Shown here piece after piece: positions 10,353-18,129 of a DNA stretch of 64,000 nucleotides. Source of the stretch: Pseudomonas fluorescens (GTDB lineage Bacteria > Pseudomonadota > Gammaproteobacteria > Pseudomonadales > Pseudomonadaceae). The notes below the pieces were generated by a model, which was not told the origin of the DNA, searched no databases, and was given only the letters and a program-made list of their open reading frames with translations. The position numbers and the translations under genes are program-made. The stretch's first letter is position 1; every line of letters starts with the position of its first letter. Where the stretch lies: positions 1,550,001 to 1,614,000 of the forward strand of contig NZ_CP008896.1 in NCBI RefSeq assembly GCF_000730425.1. Direction: 5' to 3'.

Positions 10353-12515
10353 ATGGTTGTGCGTTTTCGTCCCGTCGTCACCTCACGTTTGGCCCTCGGC
10401 CTGCTGCTCAGCGGCGGTATCGGCAACAGCCTGGCAGCTGAGCTTGAACTGCCAGCGCTGAACATCCAGGGCCAGGATCAGTCCGGTTATCGCGCGCAAA
10501 GCGCCTCAGTCGGTGGCTTCGACGAAGCACCGCTGCTCGATACCCCGGCCTCGATCACGGTGATCAATGCCGCGCTGATCAAGGACCAGCAGGCACGCCT
10601 GCTCAGTGAAGTGCTGCGCAACGATGCCTCGGTGGGCGAAAGCTACGCGCCGATCGGCTACTACGAAAACTTCGTGGTGCGGGGGTTTTCCCTGAATGCT
10701 GCCAGCAGTTACAAGATCAACGGCCGCACCATCACCGGCGAGCAGAACGTGGCCCTGGAAAACAAGCAACGGGTGGAGTTGCTCAAGGGCCTGGCGGGCT
10801 TGCAAAGCGGGATCTCCGAGCCCAGTGGTGTGATCAACTACGTGACCAAGCGCCCGGAAGATGTGCGCTCGGTCACGGTCGCCACCGATGATCGCGGCAG
10901 CGGCTATATCGCCACTGATGTCGGCGGCTGGTTTGGCAGCGAACAGCAGTTCGGCCTGCGCGCCAACGTCGCCCATGAAGACCTCAATTCCTATGTCGAA
11001 CACGCCAATGGCCAGCGCGATTTTGTGTCCCTGGCGTTCGACTGGAACATCAGCCCCGACGCCGTGCTGCAACTGGATGCCGAATACCAGGACAAGCAAC
11101 AGCGCTCGGTGCCCGGCTACCAGTTGCTTGGCGGCACCGCAGTGCCCCATGACGCCTCGCCGAAAAAACTGCTCGGCCACCAGAGTGGCTCCAAGCAGGT
11201 GAGCATCGACTCGCTGAACCTCAACGGCAAGTTCGAGTACCGCTTCAGTGACCAGTGGAAAGGCAACATCAGCGCCGCCCGCAGCAAGGTAGTGATTGAC
11301 GACTACAGCTCGTTTGCCTGGGGTTGCTACGGCTCCGCCAGTTGCACAGGCGTCAAGGTGCCGAACTACTTCAGCCCGGAAGGCAACTACGACATTGCTG
11401 ACTACCGCAGCCCCGACGACACCCGGCGCAACGATGAAATCCAGGCGGCAATGACCGGGCTGTTCGACACCGCAGGAATAGGCCATGAACTGACCTTCGG
11501 CACCAGCGCGTTCCGCCGGGTGATCGACAAGCGCAAGTCAGTCAACGAGTACCTCGGCACCGCCAATATCGATCAGGACCCGCCAACCTTCCCGCCTACC
11601 GACAAGCCGTTGAACGACCGTCACCGACGCCTCGACAGCCGTCAGTACGGCCTGTTCGTCACCGACCGCATCAGCTTCAACGAGCAATGGCAAACCGTGC
11701 TCGGTGGCCGCCAAGTGCGCCTGGATGAAAAAGCCTTCGATCAAGGTGGCGTACAGGAGCGTCACACCCAGCAGTACGAGTTCCTGCCCAATGCCGCGCT
11801 GATCTACAAGCCGATGGACAACCTGTCGCTGTACACCAGCTACAGCAAAGGCCTGTCCCTGGGCGGCGAAGCGCCGTGGTATGCGAGCAATGATGGGGAG
11901 ATCCTCGCCCCGACTGTCTCGCGCCAGATCGAAGCCGGGGTGAAATACGACTGGCGCCGTATCAGCTTTGCCGCCGCCGTGTTCCAGACCCGCCAGGCCT
12001 ATCAGTACGCCAAGCCCGATAGCGCAGGCGACTTCACCTACGTGCAGCAGGGCCAGCAGAAAAACACCGGGCTGGAACTGTCGGCCAATGGCTGGGCCAC
12101 CGAGCGGCTGCAGATCGCGACCAGTGTGGCGGCGATTCGCGCCCGGGTCAGCGGTACTGGCACGCCGCAATACGAAGACCACCAGACGATCAACGTGCCC
12201 AAACTGCGCGCCAGTGTGTACGCCGACTACGCCCTGCCCTGGGTCAATGGCCTGGCGGTACTGGGCGGCGTGCAGTACAGCGCCAGCAAGAACGCCAACC
12301 GCACCGGCAATGTGGAGGTGGGGGATTACGCGGTGGTCAATGTCGGCAGCCGCTACACCACCAAGGTCGACGGCTATGAAACGGTGTTGCGCCTGAGCGT
12401 CGACAACCTGTTCGACAAGCGCTACTGGCGTGACGCGGGCGAATACATGGGCGATGACTATCTGTTCCAGGGCGCGCCATTGACCGCACGCCTGAGTGCC
12501 TCAGTCAACTTCTGA
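10353..12515 (+). CDS. TonB-dependent siderophore receptor
   Basis: 720 aa outer-membrane receptor without an STN signalling domain. It has a signal peptide (LALGLLLSGGIGNSLAAE), a TonB-box-like ELPALNIQG, and a plug domain (DTPASITVINAALIKDQQA, YYENFVVRGFSL, GLQSGISEPSGVINYVTKRP). The beta-barrel ends with RLSVDNLFDKRYWRDAGEY and SASVNF. The plug wording is that of the FhuE/siderophore group, but the ligand cannot be told from sequence alone. No sigma/anti-sigma pair or biosynthetic gene is adjacent, so it probably takes up a foreign siderophore. The ATG at 10353 has only a weak, distant AAGG site. Confidence 0.85.
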   Translation: MVVRFRPVVTSRLALGLLLSGGIGNSLAAELELPALNIQGQDQSGYRAQSASVGGFDEAPLLDTPASITVINAALIKDQQARLLSEVLRNDASVGESYAPIGYYENFVVRGFSLNAASSYKINGRTITGEQNVALENKQRVELLKGLAGLQSGISEPSGVINYVTKRPEDVRSVTVATDDRGSGYIATDVGGWFGSEQQFGLRANVAHEDLNSYVEHANGQRDFVSLAFDWNISPDAVLQLDAEYQDKQQRSVPGYQLLGGTAVPHDASPKKLLGHQSGSKQVSIDSLNLNGKFEYRFSDQWKGNISAARSKVVIDDYSSFAWGCYGSASCTGVKVPNYFSPEGNYDIADYRSPDDTRRNDEIQAAMTGLFDTAGIGHELTFGTSAFRRVIDKRKSVNEYLGTANIDQDPPTFPPTDKPLNDRHRRLDSRQYGLFVTDRISFNEQWQTVLGGRQVRLDEKAFDQGGVQERHTQQYEFLPNAALIYKPMDNLSLYTSYSKGLSLGGEAPWYASNDGEILAPTVSRQIEAGVKYDWRRISFAAAVFQTRQAYQYAKPDSAGDFTYVQQGQQKNTGLELSANGWATERLQIATSVAAIRARVSGTGTPQYEDHQTINVPKLRASVYADYALPWVNGLAVLGGVQYSASKNANRTGNVEVGDYAVVNVGSRYTTKVDGYETVLRLSVDNLFDKRYWRDAGEYMGDDYLFQGAPLTARLSASVNF

Positions 12516-12530
12516 CCCCACCCCATCCAC

Positions 12531-12619
12531 GGTAGGCGCTGGCTTGCCAGCGATGGCGGTGGGTCAGTCGCAGACAATTTGGCTGACCTCCCGCTATCGC
12601 CCGCAAGCCGACTCCTACA
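12531..12619. repeat. REPIN (GTAGGCGCTGGC / CCGACTCCTAC)
   Basis: Inverted pair of diverged REP copies, left GTAGGCGCTGGCTTGCCAGC and right GCAAGCCGACTCCTAC, filling the gap between the convergent receptor and AhpD-like genes. Confidence 0.85.
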
Positions 12620-12639
12620 GTGGGGGGCAATTGTCTGGG

Positions 12640-13077
12640 TTACTTGGGCATCTTGCGAAAGCCCACTGCCAAGCGGTTCCAGCTGTTGATGGTAGCGATG
12701 GCCACGCTCAGGTCAACTTGTTCGGCGGCGCTGAACTCGGCCTTGAGCAATGCGTAATCTTCATCCGAGGCGTGGGTCTGGCTGATCAATGTCAGGCTTT
12801 CGGCCCAGGCCAGGGCTGCACGCTCGCGCGGGGTGAAGAACGGCGTTTCGCGCCAGGCCGAGACGGTGTACAGACGACGCTCGGTCTCGCCGCCCTTGCG
12901 GGCATCGGCGGTGTGCATGTCCAGGCAGAAGGCGCAGCCGTTGATCTGTGAGACCCGCAGGCGCACCAGTTCCAGCAGGGGCAGTTCGATGGACAATTTG
13001 CCGACGGCAGCTTCCAGGGCCAGCATGGCTTTCATGGCGTCAGGGGAAGCAGTGTAGAAATCGATGCGGGCAGACAT
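12640..13077 (-). CDS. AhpD-like carboxymuconolactone decarboxylase family protein
   Basis: 145 aa, a small all-helical protein. The redox/peroxidase motif is complete: LVRLRVSQINGCAFCLDMH with a CxxC and the following His. These proteins usually act as alkylhydroperoxidases. Downstream motifs RERAALAWAESLTL and VDLSVAIATINSWNRLAVGF fit the family. Ribosome site GGAG lies 8 bases before the ATG. It is a single gene with its own promoter region and no obvious partner. Confidence 0.88.
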   Translation of the reverse strand: MSARIDFYTASPDAMKAMLALEAAVGKLSIELPLLELVRLRVSQINGCAFCLDMHTADARKGGETERRLYTVSAWRETPFFTPRERAALAWAESLTLISQTHASDEDYALLKAEFSAAEQVDLSVAIATINSWNRLAVGFRKMPK

Positions 13078-13181
13078 GGTGTTACTCCAGGACAGTAGGA
13101 ATTGGTGCCCAGCTTAATCACCCCACTGCCCTGCACAAATAGCCAATCCCGGCGAAGAACAGGTAGCCAATGCCCGGTGGT

Positions 13182-14624
13182 TCAGGCCCGGCTGCGCAGC
13201 CAATGCAAGAAGCCCTTTTTCACGGGCACGATCGGCGCGTCCTGGATCAGGTGCTGGGCGGCGTGCAGGCGGAAGTCCAGGAGGTTCTGCATCGCCTCGC
13301 TGATATCGTGGCGCGCATCCAGGCACGGCTTGAGGTATTCCTTTTCGATGCGGTAGAGGGTGCAGTAGGTCTTGGCCACAAAATCCGCCGGTACGCCCTG
13401 CTCCTCGAGGATCCCGGCTTCGCCGATCACTTCCCCCGGCCCCATGCGTGCGGCTTCGAACGTATTGGCAGCCTTGATGAGCATCACCGAAACCACCCCG
13501 GACTCAATGATGAACAGGTGATCGCTGGCTTCCCCCGCCGGCAGGATCATCTCGCCGGCGCGAAAGCTGTGCAGGGTCATGTTCTGGCTGAAGGTCTCCT
13601 TCTCTTCCTGGCGCAGGGTCGAGAAGATATTCGAGCTTTCCAGCAATGCCCGTGCTCGCGATGTCGTCGGCGAAGTCGGGCTTTCGGCACTCGACAGCAG
13701 GCTCACGCCGGCCGCCTGCAAATGCCGGTAGGCCAGGTCATACAGCTGATTGCGCACCTCGCGTTTAAGGCCCATGGCCGGCACGAAACCGCTGATTTCA
13801 TATTCCACGCCGCCGCCCGTGGAGGTCTTGAACGCCACGCTTGGCGCCGGGGTGACCAGCAATTGCCGGCAGCCTTGCATGGCACGCTCCAGGGCCTCAA
13901 GCACTGTTTGTGGACGCGCATGGGGGCTGACCTGCAGGCTCACTGCCAGGCCGAACATATCGGCCGGGCGCGAGAAATTGATGATCTTGGCCTTGGCCGC
14001 CAGCGAGTTGGGGATCACCGCCATGCTGCCCTGGGAGGTTTGCAGGCGCGTGGCGCGCCAGTCGATATCCGTCACCCGGCCTTCGGTGCCGTCGATGGAG
14101 ATCCAGTCATCCAGTTGGTAGGGCTTGGTGGTGTTGAGCACGATCCCGGAGAACACGTCGCTCAAGGTGCTTTGCAACGCCAGGCCGACGATGATTGCCA
14201 CCGCGCCGGACGTCGCCAGTACCCCCTTGACCGGCAGGTCGAGCACGTAGGCCATGGCGGCGATGATCGCGATCAGGAAGATCACCGCGCCCATCAGGTC
14301 TTGCAGCAACCGCCCGGTATGGCCGACCCGTTGCATCATCAAGGCCCCGAGCAACACCGTCAGGGTGCGTGCGGCAAATAGCCACCAGCCGATCTGCAAG
14401 GCCGTGGCGGCCATGTGCAATGGCGTGTTGCCAGCATAAGGCGCGATTTGCATGGGGTTCATGCCGTCGTTGAACAGCACCGCGCTGTAGGCAGCAAAAA
14501 GCACCAGGCGGGTGGCCAGTTTCCAATTGCCGGAGTTGGCAGAAAACAGACGCCAGACGACGATATCGATAAGGATCAGCGCCAGGGCGCAGAGCATCGG
14601 GTGATCGGAGATAAAAGACAGCAT
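13182..14624 (-). CDS. MscS-type mechanosensitive channel with C-terminal cyclic-nucleotide-binding-like domain
   Basis: About 480 aa. Several N-terminal membrane segments lead into the pore-lining and beta domain of MscS (VLATSGAVAIIVGLALQSTL, SDVFSGIVLNTTKPYQLDDW, IDWRATRLQTSQGSMAVIPN). The last ~130 residues are a cNMP/Crp-like domain (FSQNMTLHSFRAGEMILPAG, EASDHLFIIESGVVSVML). In the phosphate-binding cassette the Glu is present (VIGEAGIL), but the Arg that normally contacts the phosphate is replaced (VPADFVAKT). The ATG at 14624 has GGAG upstream; an ATG at 14690 lacks one. Confidence 0.85.
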   Translation of the reverse strand: MLSFISDHPMLCALALILIDIVVWRLFSANSGNWKLATRLVLFAAYSAVLFNDGMNPMQIAPYAGNTPLHMAATALQIGWWLFAARTLTVLLGALMMQRVGHTGRLLQDLMGAVIFLIAIIAAMAYVLDLPVKGVLATSGAVAIIVGLALQSTLSDVFSGIVLNTTKPYQLDDWISIDGTEGRVTDIDWRATRLQTSQGSMAVIPNSLAAKAKIINFSRPADMFGLAVSLQVSPHARPQTVLEALERAMQGCRQLLVTPAPSVAFKTSTGGGVEYEISGFVPAMGLKREVRNQLYDLAYRHLQAAGVSLLSSAESPTSPTTSRARALLESSNIFSTLRQEEKETFSQNMTLHSFRAGEMILPAGEASDHLFIIESGVVSVMLIKAANTFEAARMGPGEVIGEAGILEEQGVPADFVAKTYCTLYRIEKEYLKPCLDARHDISEAMQNLLDFRLHAAQHLIQDAPIVPVKKGFLHWLRSRA

Positions 14625-14708
14625 CCAGACGACTCCAGGGCGAATGCCGTGAAGATCGCACGAAATGGGGTTGGCGGGTATAGGTTCCAACGAACGAAGC
14701 GAAAACCC

Positions 14709-14745
14709 TGTAGGAACTGTCTCGCCCGGCGAGGCTGCGATAGCG
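14709..14745. repeat. single REP-like element (GTAGGAACTGTCTCGCC type)
   Basis: The sequence TGTAGGAACTGTCTCGCCCG followed by GCGAGGCTGCGATAGCG has the layout of a solitary REP and shares its CTGTCTCGCCCGGCGAG core with the perfect hairpin at 59487-59525. Confidence 0.55.
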
Positions 14746-14898
14746 GTGGGTCGTCTGCGCTACCTGCTGGGCCTTGGTATAACGTTCGATCAGCCGTTGG
14801 GGCATGGGGGTTTCCTCCTTTCACGGGCAACCGCCATCCTTGGCCGGTCAACCGGCCTGGCTGTCAGGTTGGGTAAGTCGGGGCGCTGCGCAGGCCTG

Positions 14899-15765
14899 TC
14901 AGCCGTGCATCTGGCCGAACTGGCCGGACTGGAAGTCGACAAAGGCCTGGTGAATCTCTTGCTCGGTGTTCATCACGAACGGCCCGTGGCCAACAATCGG
15001 CTCGTCGATAGGGTCACCGCTGAGTAGCAAGACCATGGCATCGTCATTGGACTCCAGGCTGATCTGCTTGCCGTCGCGCTCAAACAACACCAGTTGCCCT
15101 TCGCGTGCCAGCTCACTGCCGTTGACTTGCACGGTGCCCTTGAGCACCACCAGCGCGGTGTTGCGCCCGGCGTGCAGGTCCAGGGTCACCGCCTTGGCGC
15201 CATTGAGCCGCAGGTCCCACACGTCAATTGGCGTGAAGGTCCGCGCCGGGCCAGTTTGACCGGCGAACTCACCGGCAATCAGGCGCAGGCTGCCGGCGCC
15301 ATTGGCCAGGGGCAACGACGGGATATCCCCGTCGAGGATGGTCTGGTAGCCGGCGTCGCTCATTTTGTCCTTGGCAGGCAGGTTGACCCACAGCTGCACC
15401 ATTTCCAGGGCGCCACCGCGTTTGGCGAACGCTTCGGAATGGAACTCTTCATGCAGGATCCCTTTGGCTGCCGTCATCCACTGCACGTCGCCCGGGCCGA
15501 TGGTGCCGCCTGCTCCAGTGGAGTCGCGGTGCTCCACTTCCCCCTTGTAGACGATGGTCACGGTTTCAAAACCGCGATGCGGGTGTTGGCCCACGCCACG
15601 TCGCTGCGTAGTGGGGGGGAAATCCGCCGGGCCGGCGTGATCCAGCAGCAGGAACGGGCTGATGTGCTTGCCCATGGTGTCGTAGGAAAACAGGGTGCGA
15701 ACCGGAAAACCGTCGCCTACCCAGTGGCCCCGTGGGCTGGTGTAGATACCAATGATGTTTTTCAT
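14899..15765 (-). CDS. pirin family protein
   Basis: 288 aa bicupin. The N-terminal cupin carries the metal ligands of pirins: QHPHRGFETVTIVYKGEVEH gives His, His, His and Glu/His in the usual spacing. HEEFHSEAFAKRGGALEMVQ, LWVNLP and the second cupin (NTALVVLKGTVQVNGSE) complete the family pattern. Pirins may have quercetin-dioxygenase or regulatory roles, not decidable here. ATG at 15765 is preceded by AGGAGA. A LysR gene is divergent from it at 15863, an arrangement that suggests control by that regulator. Confidence 0.92.
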   Translation of the reverse strand: MKNIIGIYTSPRGHWVGDGFPVRTLFSYDTMGKHISPFLLLDHAGPADFPPTTQRRGVGQHPHRGFETVTIVYKGEVEHRDSTGAGGTIGPGDVQWMTAAKGILHEEFHSEAFAKRGGALEMVQLWVNLPAKDKMSDAGYQTILDGDIPSLPLANGAGSLRLIAGEFAGQTGPARTFTPIDVWDLRLNGAKAVTLDLHAGRNTALVVLKGTVQVNGSELAREGQLVLFERDGKQISLESNDDAMVLLLSGDPIDEPIVGHGPFVMNTEQEIHQAFVDFQSGQFGQMHG

Positions 15766-15862
15766 GGTGTTTCTCCTAATCAGTGCATGGATACACCTTA
15801 AATCCGTTACCTTTATTGCACTAGATGGCAAAAACGACCCTTAGCGTTCTATTTGGAGAACG

Positions 15863-16771
15863 ATGGTGGAAGACCTCAATACCCTCTACTACTTCACCCA
15901 AGTGGTCGAACACGGCGGTTTCGCCGCCGCCGGACGGGCCCTGGACATGCCCAAGTCCAAGCTCAGCCGGCGCATCAGCGAGCTGGAGGAGCGCCTGGGC
16001 GTGCGCCTGATCAACCGCACCAGCCGCCATTGCTCCCTGACCGAGATCGGCCAGGCCTATTACCAACGCTGCCTGGCGATGCGTATCGAAGCCGAAAGCG
16101 CCGCCGAAGTGATCGAACGCAACCGCTCCGAACCCCAGGGTATCGTGCGCATAAGCTGCCCCACCGCCCTGCTCAACTCCTGGGTCGGGCCGATGCTCAC
16201 GCGCTTTATGCTGCAGTACCCGTTGGTGGAGTTGCATATCGAGAGCACCAACCGCCGCGTCGATGTGGTCCACGAGGGCTTTGACATCGCCCTGCGTATC
16301 CGCTTTCCGCCACTGGAAAGCAGCGAATTAGTGATGAAGGTGCTGGGCAACAGCACCCAATGCCTGGTGGGTAGCCCGCAGTTGCTGGCGCGCATGTCCA
16401 GCCCTGCACTGCCGGCCGACCTCCATGGGCTGCCGAGCCTGCATTGGGGCTCGGCGCAACGTGAATACCAATGGGAGTTGTTTGGCAGCCATGGCGCCAG
16501 CGCGGTGATCCGCCATGTACCACGCATGGTCACCGATGACTTGCCGGCCCTGTGTCACGCGGCAAAGGCCGGCATCGGCGTGGTGCACCTGCCCAGTGCA
16601 GTGGTGCGCGACGACATTGCGGCCGGGCGCCTGGTCAACCTGGTCCCCGGCTGGGCACCGCGCACCGGGAGTGTCCATGCGGTATTCCCCTCGCGCCGGG
16701 GCTTGTTGCCGTCAGTACGGGCCCTGATCGACTTCCTCGGTGTGGCGTTCGGGCAGAGCGATATGGTGTAG
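15863..16771 (+). CDS. LysR-family transcriptional regulator
   Basis: 302 aa. The N-terminal winged helix is intact: DLNTLYYFTQVVEHGGFAAA, then GRALDMPKSKLSRRISELEE and RLGVRLINRTSRHCSLTEIG. The effector domain belongs to the AaeR/DmlR-like subgroup (IVRISCPTALL, VDVVHEGFDIALRIRFPPLE, AAKAGIGVVHLPSAVV). Ribosome site GGAGAACG adjoins the ATG. It is divergent from the pirin gene across a 97-bp region that should contain both promoters. Confidence 0.9.
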   Translation: MVEDLNTLYYFTQVVEHGGFAAAGRALDMPKSKLSRRISELEERLGVRLINRTSRHCSLTEIGQAYYQRCLAMRIEAESAAEVIERNRSEPQGIVRISCPTALLNSWVGPMLTRFMLQYPLVELHIESTNRRVDVVHEGFDIALRIRFPPLESSELVMKVLGNSTQCLVGSPQLLARMSSPALPADLHGLPSLHWGSAQREYQWELFGSHGASAVIRHVPRMVTDDLPALCHAAKAGIGVVHLPSAVVRDDIAAGRLVNLVPGWAPRTGSVHAVFPSRRGLLPSVRALIDFLGVAFGQSDMV

Positions 16772-16803
16772 CTCACAAGGACAACATTTCCCCCCTTGGC
16801 CCC

Positions 16804-16891
16804 GTAGGCGCTGGCGTGCCAGCGATCGCGGGCTGCCTGCTGCCGCATCGCTGACTGAACCGCCGTTATCACTGCCAAGCCAGCGCCTACA
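16804..16891. repeat. REPIN (GTAGGCGCTGGC / GCCAGCGCCTAC)
   Basis: Inverted REP pair, left GTAGGCGCTGGCGTGCCAGC and right GCCAAGCCAGCGCCTAC, between the LysR gene and the RND operon promoter. Confidence 0.88.
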
Positions 16892-16946
16892 AAGGAGCGG
16901 CCAGCCACATACCGAAGATGAAGAGAAGCTGGATTAAATTATATTT

Positions 16947-16978
16947 CGGTCATAATATGCGAATTAATATTACGACCG
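16947..16978. promoter_or_regulatory. AT-rich palindromic operator/promoter of the RND efflux operon
   Basis: Arms CGGTCATAATAT and ATATTACGACCG are inverted over 32 bp, with one mismatched pair between them and an 8-bp centre. TAATAT inside the left arm could be a -10 box. The site lies 37-68 bp before the adaptor ATG, where TetR-type repressors of RND pumps usually bind. No TetR gene is adjacent. Confidence 0.5.
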
Positions 16979-17014
16979 TAATTTTTTAATTCCCCGCATC
17001 AACAGGAGCCTGAA

Positions 17015-18127
17015 ATGAGCCCACGCCCTCTCCTCCAAAGCCTTTTCCCGCCCCTGGCCCTGTTGCTCCTGCTCAGCGGCTGCAACAGCCAGGCCGACCC
17101 CACTGCCGAGGCTGCCGTCCCGCGTGCGGTGCTGGCGGCCAAGGTCGAAGCCGCCGCCAGCCAGCAGAATGCCTATACCGGGGTGGTGGCGGCCCGTACC
17201 GAAAGTGACCTGGGGTTTCGGGTCAGCGGCAAGGTGATCGAGCGCAAGGTCGATCCCGGCCAGCATGTATCCCGCGGCGACGCCCTGCTGGTCCTGGATA
17301 TCGGTGACTTCGAGCTCGCTCTGCGTTCGGCGAAAAACCGTGTCAACGCCGCCCAGGCGCAACTGCGCCAGCGCCGTGATGACGCCCAGCGCTACCAACG
17401 CCTGACCAGCACCGGCGCGGTGTCACGGCAGATTTTCGACCAGTCCGCCACTAACCTGCAGGTTGCCCAAGCGCAGCTCACCGCCGCGCAGTCGGATGCC
17501 AGCCAGATCGAAAACCGCCGTACCTACTCGGTACTCAGGGCCGATGGCGATGGGGTGATCACCGATGTGCAGGTGCAGCGCGGGCAGGTGGTGGCCGAAG
17601 GGCAGGTCGTCGCGCGCCTGGCCCACGACGGGGCGCGGGAAGCCATCATCCACCTGCCGGAAAACCAACGCGACCATGCCTCGCAAAAAGCCCTGGCCCT
17701 GCCATTCGGCGCGCCGGACCAGGCCATCAACGCGACCTTGCGCGAATTGTCTGCCAGCGCCGATCCCGTCACCCGCACCTATCGCGCGCGCTATGTCTTG
17801 CACGGCACGGTTGAGCGTCTGGCCCTCGGTTCCACCATCACCCTGCGCCTGCAAGGCAACGGCCAGCCGCCACAGACCCGCGTGCCGATTGGCGCCCTGC
17901 AGGATACCGGCAACGGGACCGGGGTCTGGCTGATTGGCGCAGACGACAAGGTCAGCTTCGCCCCCGTCACCGTGGCCAGCCTGGGCCAGGAAGAGGCCCT
18001 GCTTTCCAGTGGCGTCAGCCCCGACCAACTGATCGTCGCCCTCGGCGCGCACCTGCTGCATCAGGGTGACAGCGTGCGCCTGTTGCCCGCCCAGGCACTG
18101 ACCCTCAATCGTCGCCAGGAACCTTGA
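17015..18127 (+). CDS. RND efflux periplasmic adaptor (MFP) lipoprotein
   Basis: 370 aa. A lipoprotein signal ends with the lipobox LLLSGC, so it is anchored to the inner membrane. The HlyD/AcrA pattern follows: a lipoyl half (DLGFRVSGKVIERKVDPGQH, VSRGDALLVLD), a coiled-coil hairpin (LRSAKNRVNAAQAQLRQRRD ... AQAQLTAAQSDASQIENR), the second lipoyl half (YSVLRADGDGVITDVQVQRG) and a beta-barrel. Ribosome site AGGAG is 7 bases from the ATG. It is followed directly by the permease; no outer-membrane factor gene is present, so the pump must borrow one. Confidence 0.92.
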   Translation: MSPRPLLQSLFPPLALLLLLSGCNSQADPTAEAAVPRAVLAAKVEAAASQQNAYTGVVAARTESDLGFRVSGKVIERKVDPGQHVSRGDALLVLDIGDFELALRSAKNRVNAAQAQLRQRRDDAQRYQRLTSTGAVSRQIFDQSATNLQVAQAQLTAAQSDASQIENRRTYSVLRADGDGVITDVQVQRGQVVAEGQVVARLAHDGAREAIIHLPENQRDHASQKALALPFGAPDQAINATLRELSASADPVTRTYRARYVLHGTVERLALGSTITLRLQGNGQPPQTRVPIGALQDTGNGTGVWLIGADDKVSFAPVTVASLGQEEALLSSGVSPDQLIVALGAHLLHQGDSVRLLPAQALTLNRRQEP

Positions 18128-18129
18128 GC

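Noticed and set aside
14107..14805. 232-codon minus-strand gene starting at the strong ribosome site at 14805
   Set aside because: Only the first ~22 codons can be real; beyond that it passes through a REP-like element and overlaps the MscS gene in another frame.
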